A stretch of DNA of 64,000 nucleotides from Fontibacillus puldeungensis (GCF_042678945.1 NZ_JBHTLM010000003.1:62001-126000); one strand, 5' to 3'; shown: positions 53,734 through 62,266, numbered from the stretch's first letter. The notes: generated from the sequence alone by a model not told the origin. A program made the numbers and translations.

Positions 53734-54546
53734 ATGCAAAATAACAAATGGACGTTCACTCGCTGTCTCATGATCTTGCTCGGTATGATATGGCTGATAC
53801 CACTGCTGTGGATGACCGTGACTGCGTTTCGCCCGAAGCAGGTTGCCCTGCAATCCCTGTTCTCTCCGCATTTCACCCTTGATAACTTCGGCAGGGTGTG
53901 GGAGGCGGCACCGTTCGGTCAGTATTTTGTGAATACGTTTCTGATCGCCGTCTGCGTGTATGCCGTTCAAGTGGTTACGGCTACCATGGCCGCTTATGCT
54001 TTCGCCCGGGTGGACTTTCGCGGGAAGAATGTCGTCTTTCTATTATTTTTGGCGCAAATTATGGTGCCTGCGGATGTTCTGATCTTTCCAAATTATAACG
54101 TACTTCAGGAGCTCGGGCTGCTGGATACCAAGCTTGGCATCATGCTGCCGTATTTAGCTTCGGCGTTCGGGATTTTTCTGCTGCGACAAACATTTATGAC
54201 AATACCCAAGGAGTTGGACGATGCGGGAGTTATGGACGGCTGCTCAAAATGGCGTCTCCTGTGGCGCGTCTATTTTCCGCTTGCCCGCCCCGCCTATATC
54301 GCCTTCGGCCTCGTATCGGTGAGCTACCAGTGGAACAACTTCCTATGGCCGCTCATCATTACGAATTCTGTAGAAAATCGCCCATTGACCGTGGGACTTG
54401 CTATCTTCGCCCAATCATTTGAAATCGGGGCTCAGTGGACCGAGGTCAGCGCGGCAACGCTGCTTGTCATCGTTCCTTTAATCATGATTTTCTTGTTGTT
54501 TCAGCGCCAGTTTATCAATAGCTTTATCCATTCTGGGATTAAATAA
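53734..54546 (+). CDS. ugpE: ABC transporter permease, UgpE/MalG type
   Basis: A 270-residue permease with six membrane helices and the EAA loop ELDDAGVMDGCSKWRLLWRVYFPLARP. AAGGGGA precedes the ATG. It is the last gene of the operon; no ATPase (ugpC/msmX) gene follows, so a shared ATPase encoded elsewhere must energise the importer, as known for MsmX in Bacillus. Confidence 0.88.
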   Translation: MQNNKWTFTRCLMILLGMIWLIPLLWMTVTAFRPKQVALQSLFSPHFTLDNFGRVWEAAPFGQYFVNTFLIAVCVYAVQVVTATMAAYAFARVDFRGKNVVFLLFLAQIMVPADVLIFPNYNVLQELGLLDTKLGIMLPYLASAFGIFLLRQTFMTIPKELDDAGVMDGCSKWRLLWRVYFPLARPAYIAFGLVSVSYQWNNFLWPLIITNSVENRPLTVGLAIFAQSFEIGAQWTEVSAATLLVIVPLIMIFLLFQRQFINSFIHSGIK

Positions 54547-54562
54547 ATAACTCTTTCATAGA

Positions 54563-54607
54563 AGCGCAGGCATCGAAATCACCGTTTCCGATACTTGCGC
54601 TTTTTAT
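54563..54607. terminator. Terminator of the ugp operon, shared with the convergent lipase gene
   Basis: AGCGCA (54563-54568) pairs with TGCGCT (54596-54601), with further inner pairs, followed by TTTTATTG. It overlaps the last codons of the minus-strand lipase gene. Confidence 0.75.
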
Positions 54608-55454
54608 TGTGGCTTAAGTCAGTTGAGTTTGAACGACATATTCCTATAAACGGAACGCACATTCCCGTATCAGGACAAAATCCTGGGTTTTCACTGCATA
54701 ACACATTGGTGAAATCAGGATTTTGTTGGCTGAGATATTTGAAATAGCAGACAATTTCATGATTGCGAACAGGTAAACTATTTAGCTGGAAAGAGAGAAG
54801 AGCCTTCGTGCTTACATGTCGATAGAATAGTCCTTCCTTTGTAAACGGAGGCGGATATGCTAGGGCCGGCAAAGTCGGAATAATGTCATAGACATTGGAG
54901 ATACGAAAACTGTTTTCTACCGTTTGGTTGAACCGGGAAGCAAAGACGGGGTCTCCAACACGTGGACTTCCGTAAGTATAAACGAAGGGATTCTTAAACG
55001 GGGTATTAACTGCAACATCCAATGCAGCTAACACAGCTAAAGCGCCTCCTAAGCTGTGGCCAGCAATAAATAGTCTTTTTGTTGTAGAAAGCATATTTAG
55101 TTGTCTTATCAATTCATTTCTTGCCGATTGATAAATACAGGTAAATCCGCGGTGGGTTTTCCCTGTATTGTTGACATATGGATACGCAACCTGAAATAAG
55201 TCTTGGTCCAACTCATTGTCCCTGAATGTTCGGGTTCCTCTAAAAACTACTATGATTTTATCTTGTGATTCAGCAATATAACCAAATACTTCCTCTTCCG
55301 GCTCCTCAACACCGGCAAGCACATGGATAGTAAATTGAAGATTAAATCCTATTGGCAGGATCAGCGTGTTCTGTTCAAAAAGTTGATAGGACTGAAAGAT
55401 CATAGCCGCAAGTAATATCGCATCTTCGCTGCTGTAAGGGCTTGAGATTTTCAT
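54579..55454 (-). CDS. Class 3 (fungal-type) lipase, intact catalytic Ser
   Basis: A 291-residue alpha/beta hydrolase of the lipase class 3 family. The nucleophile elbow is GHSLGGAL (Ser near residue 134), the Asp is likely in NVYDIIPTLP, and the His in YRHVS or NHEI. VVFRGT is the oxyanion strand. The tail has Cys pairs (ENPGFCPDTGMCVP) and ends in a basic KKRKYRKR encoded by the terminator. No signal peptide is visible. I chose ATG 55454 (GAGGAG 8 nt upstream) over 55487. It is the second of two tandem paralogues. Confidence 0.87.
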   Translation of the reverse strand: MKISSPYSSEDAILLAAMIFQSYQLFEQNTLILPIGFNLQFTIHVLAGVEEPEEEVFGYIAESQDKIIVVFRGTRTFRDNELDQDLFQVAYPYVNNTGKTHRGFTCIYQSARNELIRQLNMLSTTKRLFIAGHSLGGALAVLAALDVAVNTPFKNPFVYTYGSPRVGDPVFASRFNQTVENSFRISNVYDIIPTLPALAYPPPFTKEGLFYRHVSTKALLSFQLNSLPVRNHEIVCYFKYLSQQNPDFTNVLCSENPGFCPDTGMCVPFIGICRSNSTDLSHNKKRKYRKR

Positions 55455-55487
55455 AGATGCAGCTCCTCGTCTAAGTAATTCTTGCAT

Positions 55488-56321
55488 TCAAGGCAGACAC
55501 CCTTGGAAGGGAATGCACATTTCAGTATTGGGGCAAAAACCTGGATTTTCATCGCATAACGCTTTGGCAAAAAGAGGATTCTTTTGGCTGAGGGTTTTAA
55601 AATAGCAGGCAATCCCATCATTTCGCGGCGTATTATTCAGTTGAAAAGAGATCTGAATCTTTGAGCTTACATGCTGATAGGTCAGTCTTTTCTTTGTAAA
55701 CGGAGGCGGATACTTTCGAGCCGGGAAGGTGGGGAAGGAGTCATGAATATTAACAATTCGAAAACTATGGTTAACGTCATGGTTAAATCGGAAAGCAAAG
55801 TCTGGGTCTCCAATACGCGGACTGCCGTAAGTATAAACGAAGGGATTCTTAAACTTGGTGTTTACTGCAATATCTAAAGCCGCTAACGTGGCCAAAGCAC
55901 CGCCGTAGTTGTGCCCGGTAATAAACAGCCTTTTTGATGCAGGCAGCTTGCTTAATTCTCTGATGAATTGGTTTCTTGTTGATCGATAAAGACATGTAAA
56001 ACCACGCGAGGTTTTCCCCGCATTTCTAACAAAAGGATACCTTACCTGAAATATGTCGTAGGATGCTAAGAGATCTGCAGGATACGAAGCATATCCTCTA
56101 AATGCAATAATGATTTTATCTTGTGACTCAGCAATAAAACCGAATACTAATTCTGTAGGATTCTCTACGTTAGCAAATGCACGAATGGTATATCGAAGCT
56201 TAAATCCTCTAGGCAAGATAAGCTTTCCTTCTAAGAAAAATGGATAGGTCTGATAACTCATAGCCGCAAGCAATATTGCTGATTTACTACTAAAAATATT
56301 CTTTTTGTAAGCATGACCCAT
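55488..56321 (-). CDS. Class 3 lipase paralogue lacking the nucleophilic Ser (probable pseudoenzyme)
   Basis: A 277-residue paralogue of the next gene, about half identical, with the same order: AFRG strand, THRG/TSRGFTC region, YTYGSPRIGDP, IHDSFPTFP, YQHVS and ENPGFCPNTEMC tail. The nucleophile elbow is GHNYGG: Ser is replaced by Asn (near residue 138), confirmed in the DNA as AAC. The rest of the frame is intact, with ATG 56321 behind AAAGGAA (8 nt). Loss of hydrolase activity is expected; it might bind substrate or partner the active copy, 33 nt downstream. Confidence 0.85.
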   Translation of the reverse strand: MGHAYKKNIFSSKSAILLAAMSYQTYPFFLEGKLILPRGFKLRYTIRAFANVENPTELVFGFIAESQDKIIIAFRGYASYPADLLASYDIFQVRYPFVRNAGKTSRGFTCLYRSTRNQFIRELSKLPASKRLFITGHNYGGALATLAALDIAVNTKFKNPFVYTYGSPRIGDPDFAFRFNHDVNHSFRIVNIHDSFPTFPARKYPPPFTKKRLTYQHVSSKIQISFQLNNTPRNDGIACYFKTLSQKNPLFAKALCDENPGFCPNTEMCIPFQGCLP

Positions 56322-56411
56322 ATAAGAAATTCCTTTCTTTATGCCCAAGTTTTATGGAGTTCTTGAAGTATAAATATGAAACTCATACGCAATTTGCTCA
56401 TAAAATTGCAA

Positions 56412-56475
56412 TTGACAAATTTGTCCGTTGTAACTATACTGATTACAGGTTGAAATTGTAACTGATATGATTACA
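56412..56475 (+). promoter_or_regulatory. Promoter with twin operators upstream of the NmrA-like gene
   Basis: TTGACA (56412-56417) and TATACT (56435-56440) are spaced by 17 nt. Two dyads of form TGTAA-N9-TTACA lie at 56429-56447 (over the -10) and 56457-56475 (past the start site), 28 bp apart. This is the pattern of repressor sites, plausibly for an HxlR-family regulator. Confidence 0.7.
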
Positions 56476-56501
56476 ACAAAAAACATTTGGAGGTTAATTA
56501 A

Positions 56502-57140
56502 ATGGCTAAAATAGCGATTATCGGTGCAACAGGAAAAGCGGGAAGCCGCATTATGCAAGAGGCGAAGGAACGTGGACATGAGGTGACGGCCATCGTGCGT
56601 GATGCCGCGAAGCTGCCAAGCCACGATGTTCCTGTGATGGAGAAGGATATTTTCGCGCTTACCTCGGAAGATCTAAAAGGGTTTGATGTGGTTGTGAATG
56701 CCTTTGGCGCGGCACTCGGAAACGAGCATTTGCACGTAGAGGCCGGGAATGTACTTATTGAAGCGATGAAAGGGGCACCGGAAACCAGATTGCTTGTCGT
56801 TGGAGGTGCAGGCAGCCTGTATGTCGACGAAGCCAAAACAACACGTGTGGTGGATACTCCGGATTTTCCTGCCCAATTCTTTGCCACGGCATCCAATCAA
56901 GCTAAAAATTTGGATATTTTGAAGGAAACCAAGGGCATCAAGTGGACGTTCATTAGCCCTTCCGCCATGTTTGCGCTAGGCAAACGGACCGGCTCCTATC
57001 GTACGGGCAAGGATCATCTTTTGGTGAATTCCAAGGGAGAAAGCTATGTCAGCTACGAGGATTTTGCCATCGCCGTTGTCGATGAAATCGAGCAGCCGCA
57101 GCACCTGAACGAACGCTTTACGGTCGTTTCAGAGTCCTAA
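56502..57140 (+). CDS. NAD(P)-dependent oxidoreductase, NmrA/SDR-like
   Basis: A 212-residue atypical short-chain dehydrogenase: KIAIIGATGKAGSRIMQEA is the NAD(P)-binding loop, VVNAFGAA and LLVVGGAGSLYVD follow the Rossmann core, and WTFISPSAMF marks the C-terminal half. Relatives are annotated as NAD(P)H-binding or flavin-reductase-like proteins, often induced by electrophiles through HxlR regulators. ATG follows TTGGAGG. It is preceded by a repressor-type promoter. Confidence 0.87.
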   Translation: MAKIAIIGATGKAGSRIMQEAKERGHEVTAIVRDAAKLPSHDVPVMEKDIFALTSEDLKGFDVVVNAFGAALGNEHLHVEAGNVLIEAMKGAPETRLLVVGGAGSLYVDEAKTTRVVDTPDFPAQFFATASNQAKNLDILKETKGIKWTFISPSAMFALGKRTGSYRTGKDHLLVNSKGESYVSYEDFAIAVVDEIEQPQHLNERFTVVSES

Positions 57141-57223
57141 CATTTGGAATTAACCCTTTATTTTAGCACGGTCCTTCACCTATAATTAAATTATGCCATT
57201 TTGTAGGAAAGGACCGGATTTTC

Positions 57224-57802
57224 ATGAACATGTTCCCTCAATTGGAAACGGAGAGATTTATTTTACGCAAGTTGACTTCCAATGATGCTCCCGATCTGTT
57301 TCATTATTTTTCGAATGATGAGGTTACGAAATACTATGATCTGGATAGTTTTGTAGATCTGAAGCAGGCCGAGAAGCTAATCCAAAGCTGGAACAATCGG
57401 TATTTGGAAAGAAGAGGCTTCCGGTGGGCGATTACGCCAAAGTCGGAAGACCGTGTACTTGGGACCTGTGGTTTTCATAATTGGTCCAAGGAACACGCCA
57501 AAGCCGAGATCGGTTATGAGTTAAATCCGGATTACTGGCGCCAAGGTGTCATGACCGAGGTGATGCAGGAGATTATGCGTTTCGGATTTGAGGATTTAGG
57601 GATGAACCGAATTGAAGCTTTCATTGATCCGGACAACGTTCGATCCCGGTACCTGCTGGAGAAGAACGGTTTTCATGAGGAAGGGTACTTGAAGGAATGC
57701 TTCTTTGAAAAGAATCAGTTCGTGGATGCCGTCCTGTTTGCGATGTTGAAAAAACAGTATCAAAGCAGGCTAAGCCGTCCAATCAATGTAAAATATACCT
57801 AA
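57224..57802 (+). CDS. GNAT-family acetyltransferase (RimJ/RimL type)
   Basis: A 192-residue acetyltransferase of the Acetyltransf_3 group: LETERFILRKLTSNDAPDLFHYF, AEIGYELNPDYWRQGVMTEVM (acetyl-CoA loop), and NRIEAFIDPDNVRSRYLLEKNGFHEEG. Members acetylate ribosomal protein N-termini or small amines. ATG follows AAAGGA. Confidence 0.9.
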   Translation: MNMFPQLETERFILRKLTSNDAPDLFHYFSNDEVTKYYDLDSFVDLKQAEKLIQSWNNRYLERRGFRWAITPKSEDRVLGTCGFHNWSKEHAKAEIGYELNPDYWRQGVMTEVMQEIMRFGFEDLGMNRIEAFIDPDNVRSRYLLEKNGFHEEGYLKECFFEKNQFVDAVLFAMLKKQYQSRLSRPINVKYT

Positions 57803-57821
57803 CCCTACGGGGATCAATTCT

Positions 57822-57873
57822 GAGATTTGTTCCAATTGCCTTTTCCTCCAGGCACGGAACAAATCTCTTTTAC
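57822..57873 (+). terminator. Terminator after the RimJ/RimL-type gene
   Basis: GAGATTTGTTCC (57822-57833) pairs perfectly with GGAACAAATCTC (57856-57867), followed by TTTT. Confidence 0.88.
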
Positions 57874-58029
57874 TATATAATGAACCCGCAAAAATTCGAC
57901 CGGCATACATATTTGCTAACCTGCCCAGTTAAATCTTATTGAAGAATTTCTGATCTTTTGCCATAATAAGCGAAACAGATGACTCGTAAAGGACGGGTTT
58001 GGCTGTCAGACAAAGGGAGGGGACTTTCG

Positions 58030-58299
58030 TTGAAAGGAATCATCACGGTACTGGGCAAGGATAAGGTAGGGATTATTGCTAAGGTGTGTACTTATTTGGC
58101 GGAAAACAACGTTAACATTTTGGATATTTCGCAGACGATCATTCAAGGTTATTTCAATATGATGATGATCGTTGATATTTCCGAGCCGGAAAAAACGTTC
58201 GAACTGCTTGTTGAAGACTTGCACGGGCTTGGTACTTCAATCGGCGTAGATATCAAGCTCCAGCACGAGGATATTTTTAATACGATGCACCGGATCTAA
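58030..58299 (+). CDS. UPF0237-type ACT-domain protein
   Basis: An 89-residue ACT-domain protein (KGIITVLGKDKVGIIAKVCTYLAENNVNILDISQTIIQGYFNMMMIVDI). Length and sequence fit the UPF0237 family. The frame opens at 57979 but GGGAGGGGA serves the TTG at 58030, giving the usual length. It is 34 nt before the UPF0210 gene, a pairing conserved in many Firmicutes. ACT domains bind small ligands such as amino acids; the ligand is unknown. Confidence 0.9.
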   Translation: MKGIITVLGKDKVGIIAKVCTYLAENNVNILDISQTIIQGYFNMMMIVDISEPEKTFELLVEDLHGLGTSIGVDIKLQHEDIFNTMHRI

Positions 58300-58333
58300 T
58301 GAACGGAACGAATAAGGGAGGGAACCATCCAAC

Positions 58334-59692
58334 ATGATTTCACGCATGGAAGTCCAAGAAACGAACAATATGATCCGGGAAATGAATCTCGATGTACGGA
58401 CGATTACGATGGGCATCAGCCTTATGGATTGTGCTCATGCGGATATGAAGGTTTTTAATCAGAAAATTTATGATAAAATCACCCGCTCGGCACAAAATCT
58501 GGTTAAAACCGGCGAAGATCTGGAGAAGCAGTTTGGTGTTCCGATCGTGAACAAGCGGATTTCGGTAACGCCTATTTCGATTGCGGCCGGCGGCCTGAAC
58601 ACGGACAGCTACGTTCCTGTGGCCGAAACGCTCGATAAAGCTGCTAAAGAAGTAGGTGTCAACTTTATTGGTGGTTTTTCTGCTTTGGTGCAAAAAGGCT
58701 TTACGACCGGTGATCGGATTCTGATTGAAAGTATTCCCGAAGCCCTTGCTGTAACAGATCGGGTTTGCTCCTCCGTTAATGTCGGCTCCTCCCGCAGCGG
58801 CATCAATATGGATGCGGTGAAGCTGATGGGGGATATCATTTTACGGACCGCCGAACATACCGCAGATCGGGGCTCCATCGGCTGCGCGAAGCTGGTTGTT
58901 TTCTGTAATGCCGTAGAGGACAACCCGTTTATGGCGGGCGCCTTCCACGGTGTCGGTGAACGTGAATGTGTTATCAACGTAGGCGTCAGCGGTCCTGGCG
59001 TTGTAAAGCGGGCGCTGGAAGAGGTAAAAGGCAAAGACTTCGAGACGCTGTGCGAAACGATTAAACGTACGGCCTTTAAGGTAACTCGCGTTGGACAGCT
59101 TGTGGCTCAGGAAGCTTCCAAACGGCTTGGCGTTCCTTTCGGCATTATCGATCTTTCACTGGCACCTACACCGGAAATCGGGGATTCGATCGCCGAAATC
59201 TTCCAGGTGATGGGGTTGGAAGAGGCAGGTGCGCCAGGGACGACTGCAGCGCTGGCGATCTTGAACGATAACGTGAAAAAAGGCGGCGTCATGGCCTCCT
59301 CCTATGTCGGTGGACTTAGCGGCGCGTTCATTCCGGTCAGTGAGGATCATGGTATGATTGAGGCGGTTCAACGTGGCGCGCTGACGTTGGAGAAGCTGGA
59401 AGCGATGACGTGCGTATGCTCCGTAGGTCTTGATATGATTGCCATTCCAGGCAGCACCAGCAAGGAAACGATCTCCGGCATTATCGCGGACGAAGCGGCG
59501 ATCGGTATGGTGAACAACAAGACGACAGCCGTCCGAATTATCCCGGTTATCGGTAAAGAAGTCGGCGAAATTGTCGAATTCGGCGGGTTGCTCGGGTATG
59601 CGCCGATTATGCCGGTCAATTCTTTCAATTGCAGCGCATTTATCGAGCGTGGCGGCCGTATCCCGGCACCGATTCATAGCTTTAAGAACTAG
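58334..59692 (+). CDS. UPF0210/PFL-like family protein
   Basis: A 452-residue protein of the UPF0210 (DUF711) family with a pyruvate-formate-lyase-like fold: ITMGISLMDCAHAD, ISVTPISIAAGG, VNVGSSRSGINMDAVKLMG, VEDNPFMAGAFHGVGE and IDLSLAPTPEIGDSIAEI are all there. Function is unestablished; no glycyl-radical motif is seen near the C-terminus. ATG follows AAGGGAGGG. Partner of the ACT protein upstream. Confidence 0.92.
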   Translation: MISRMEVQETNNMIREMNLDVRTITMGISLMDCAHADMKVFNQKIYDKITRSAQNLVKTGEDLEKQFGVPIVNKRISVTPISIAAGGLNTDSYVPVAETLDKAAKEVGVNFIGGFSALVQKGFTTGDRILIESIPEALAVTDRVCSSVNVGSSRSGINMDAVKLMGDIILRTAEHTADRGSIGCAKLVVFCNAVEDNPFMAGAFHGVGERECVINVGVSGPGVVKRALEEVKGKDFETLCETIKRTAFKVTRVGQLVAQEASKRLGVPFGIIDLSLAPTPEIGDSIAEIFQVMGLEEAGAPGTTAALAILNDNVKKGGVMASSYVGGLSGAFIPVSEDHGMIEAVQRGALTLEKLEAMTCVCSVGLDMIAIPGSTSKETISGIIADEAAIGMVNNKTTAVRIIPVIGKEVGEIVEFGGLLGYAPIMPVNSFNCSAFIERGGRIPAPIHSFKN

Positions 59693-59718
59693 GAATGCAG
59701 GACTGCTTGTACCTGCTT

Positions 59719-59757
59719 ACCGCCTGCCAGCAGATTCACAGCCGGTAGGCGGTTTTT
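59719..59757 (+). terminator. Terminator after the UPF0210 gene
   Basis: ACCGCCT (59719-59725) pairs with AGGCGGT (59747-59753), followed by T residues. Confidence 0.85.
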
Positions 59758-59795
59758 CTGGCTTAAGTTTCTTCAAGACTGAGGTGTGCTTAATT

Positions 59796-61760
59796 TTGCC
59801 CATAATGAAAACAATCGGGCTGCTTGCCCACGTGGACGCAGGAAAAACAACTTTTGCAGAGGCGCTTCTGTACCACACCCAAACGATTCGTAGTAGGGGA
59901 AGAGTGGATCATCAGGACGCTTTTCTGGACAGCCATGATATAGAAAAAGCTCGTGGAATTACCGTTTTTGCCGACCAAGCTGAAATGACATATGGAGGTA
60001 CAACCTATTTTTTACTGGATACGCCGGGGCACGTCGATTTTTCTGCGGAGATGGAGCGCTCGCTGCAGGTGCTGGATTATGCCATTGTGATCCTCAGTGC
60101 TGTAGAAGGTGTGGAAGGTCATACGGAAACGGTGTGGGAGCTCCTTCGTGAAAGGCAAATACCAACATTTTTCTTCATTAATAAAACAGATCGGACAGGC
60201 GCTGATCCGGAACGCGTGATGAATGAAATCCGCCAGCAGCTAACCGGGGACCTTCTTGATCTTTCTGAATTTGCGCCGGGAAATGTAGATGATGCGCTCA
60301 AGGCCTGGCTGGCGGAGCGGGATGAATCCCTACTTGAGCCTTATCTGGATGGATGCATGACAGAGGAGCAGTGGCAGGACGCGCTAATTCGTCTTATTCA
60401 AACGGCAAACGTATTTCCTTGCGCTCAGGGCTCGGCGCTGCTGGATATCGGAATTGATGCTTTTCTTGCACAGCTGCATGCATTAACCCCAACGGCTTAT
60501 AAAGAGCAGCTTCCTTTTGCGGGGAGAGTGTATAAAATCCGTTATGATGACCAGGGAACACGGATTACGTTCATCAAGGCGCTTCAGGGGATGCTGAAAG
60601 TTAGAGATGAAGTTGCATATGGTTTAGGTGAGGGGCGAAAAACGGAGAAAATTACCGGCATTCGCAAGTATAGCGGGCAAAAATTTGTTCAGACGGACAA
60701 GGTGAGCGCCGGTGAACTGTTTGCTGTTACTGGATTGTCAGATGTAGGTGCGGGCGAAGGTTTAGGGGATGAGCAGGATTTAGTGCGAAGCGAGCTTGTG
60801 CCTACCCTTAAATCGAAGGTGCTCTTTGAGCCGCCAGTTCACTTAAAAGAGGTACTTCGCGTTTTTGCGCTGTTGAATGCGGAGGACCCGACCCTGGGGA
60901 CGATCTGGGATGAATCCTTGCAAGAGCTTCATATTCACGTGATGGGAAGAATCCAGCTTGAAATATTGGAGCAAGTGCTTCTTGACCGTTTCCGGCTTCC
61001 GATCTCATTTGGTCCACCGGAAATTTTGTATAAAGAGACGATAGCCGCTCCGGTTTACGGATGTGGCCATTTTGAGCCGCTAGGGCATTATGCGGAGGTT
61101 CACTTGCATCTGGAGCCGCAGGAGAGAAACAGCGGAGTTTCTTTTGAAAATGCCTGTCATCCCGATGATTTAGCCGTAGGCTATCAAAATCTGATCGGCC
61201 AGCATGTGCTGGAACAGGAGCATCACGGTTTGCTAACGGGTTCTCCGTTAACGGACCTGAAGGTTACTTTGCTCACCGGGAGGTCGCATAACAAGCATAC
61301 AAGCGGCGGTGATTTCCGGGAAGCAACCTACCGCGCACTCCGGCAAGCGCTTGAAAAAGCTGAAAATGTCCTGCTTGAACCGATTTATCACTTTAAGATC
61401 AAAGTTGGATTGGAGTATATGGGGAAAGTCATGACGGACATTCAACAGGATTTTGGCCGTTTTGATGCACCGGAAACAATAGGGGACACCGTTCTAATTT
61501 GCGGAGAGGTGCCTGTCGCTACATTTGTGGACTACCCAACCGTTCTGGCAGGAATAACACATGGCAAAGGTTTTATTTCTCTGAAATATGGCGGGTATGC
61601 TAAGTGCCATAAACCCGAAGAGGTTATTGAACGAAAAAACTATAACAAAGACGCTGATCCCGCTTACACTTCGTCATCGATTTTTTGTGCGAAGGGGCAA
61701 GCTTATTCTGTTCCTTGGGACGAAGCGGATAAACATATGCATGCTAAAAAAGGTTGCTAG
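59796..61760 (+). CDS. TetM/TetO-like translation GTPase (ribosomal-protection family)
   Basis: A 654-residue EF-G-like GTPase of the size of Tet(M) (639). G1 is AHVDAGKTTF, G2 the RGIT switch, G3 DTPGHVDF, G4 NKTDRTGAD. Later domains include LEILEQVLLDRF and the C-terminal EF-G IV/V part. The frame extends far upstream (59571), overlapping the UPF0210 gene; GAGGTG at 59780-59785 supports TTG 59796. Ribosomal-protection proteins dislodge tetracycline, but chromosomal relatives in soil Firmicutes are often only annotated as TetM-like translation factors; resistance is not proven. Confidence 0.87.
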   Translation: MPIMKTIGLLAHVDAGKTTFAEALLYHTQTIRSRGRVDHQDAFLDSHDIEKARGITVFADQAEMTYGGTTYFLLDTPGHVDFSAEMERSLQVLDYAIVILSAVEGVEGHTETVWELLRERQIPTFFFINKTDRTGADPERVMNEIRQQLTGDLLDLSEFAPGNVDDALKAWLAERDESLLEPYLDGCMTEEQWQDALIRLIQTANVFPCAQGSALLDIGIDAFLAQLHALTPTAYKEQLPFAGRVYKIRYDDQGTRITFIKALQGMLKVRDEVAYGLGEGRKTEKITGIRKYSGQKFVQTDKVSAGELFAVTGLSDVGAGEGLGDEQDLVRSELVPTLKSKVLFEPPVHLKEVLRVFALLNAEDPTLGTIWDESLQELHIHVMGRIQLEILEQVLLDRFRLPISFGPPEILYKETIAAPVYGCGHFEPLGHYAEVHLHLEPQERNSGVSFENACHPDDLAVGYQNLIGQHVLEQEHHGLLTGSPLTDLKVTLLTGRSHNKHTSGGDFREATYRALRQALEKAENVLLEPIYHFKIKVGLEYMGKVMTDIQQDFGRFDAPETIGDTVLICGEVPVATFVDYPTVLAGITHGKGFISLKYGGYAKCHKPEEVIERKNYNKDADPAYTSSSIFCAKGQAYSVPWDEADKHMHAKKGC

Positions 61761-61785
61761 AGGACGTCCTCAGGCAACCTTTTTT
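61748..61785. terminator. Bidirectional terminator after the TetM-like gene
   Basis: AAAGGTTGC pairs with GCAACCTTT around an inner AGGAC/GTCCT stem and runs into T residues; it overlaps the stop codon and faces the convergent HxlR gene. Confidence 0.85.
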
Positions 61786-61826
61786 ATATTCGTCAATCGA
61801 CTTCGCTTTGCCTAAATCCATATGAG

Positions 61827-62135
61827 TCAATTTTTCAGCCAGCTTTGCGACCAGTTCTCGATGTCTTTGATAATAGGCTCGAAGGCCAAGCCTTTTTCTG
61901 TTAACGAATACTCAATCCGAACCGGTGTCTCCGGGTAGATATCTCGCTTGACGATCCCTTCGTTCTCGAGTTCCTTTAATCTCTCGGATAGAACCTTTCC
62001 GCTTATACCTATAGAAGCCTCAATTTGGCAAAACCGCTGGGGGCCGGATAGTAGTTGAGAGATGATCAAACCGATCCATCTTTGGCTAAATATACTCATG
62101 GCTTTTTCGAATCTAGGACAAATGGACTTATCCAT
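61827..62135 (-). CDS. HxlR-family regulator (CatR/YodB-like, redox Cys)
   Basis: A 102-residue HxlR winged-helix repressor: CPRFEKAMSIFSQRWIGLIISQLLSGPQRFCQIEASIGISGKVLSERLKELENEGIV contains the recognition helix (SGKVLSERLKEL, read in parts) and the wing. Cys6 corresponds to the conserved N-terminal cysteine by which YodB and CatR sense quinones and diamide. It is divergent from catD-catE, the CatR/YodB target operon in B. subtilis, with dyads at the catD promoter. Confidence 0.88.
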   Translation of the reverse strand: MDKSICPRFEKAMSIFSQRWIGLIISQLLSGPQRFCQIEASIGISGKVLSERLKELENEGIVKRDIYPETPVRIEYSLTEKGLAFEPIIKDIENWSQSWLKN

Positions 62136-62211
62136 AATAGTTCACCCCTCATTCATTTACCATTATAACACATTCATTTAATTACCACATTACATTTTAT
62201 AAATAGCTTAC

Positions 62212-62266
62212 TTGACAGTATATAATATTACAAATATAATAACTTACATAAAGTAACTTACTAGTA
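62212..62266 (+). promoter_or_regulatory. catDE promoter with HxlR-type operators
   Basis: A consensus promoter, TTGACA (62212-62217), 17 nt, TATAAT (62235-62240), is followed at once by TTAC-ATAAA-GTAA (62244-62256 region) and the perfect palindrome TTACTAGTAA (62258-62267 region). A strong promoter with operators over the start site suggests tight repression by the divergent HxlR protein. Confidence 0.78.

Noticed and set aside
55488..56321. Calling the upstream lipase paralogue a pseudogene
   Set aside because: The frame, start and all other family motifs are intact; only the nucleophile is changed, so it is better described as a coding gene for a pseudoenzyme.
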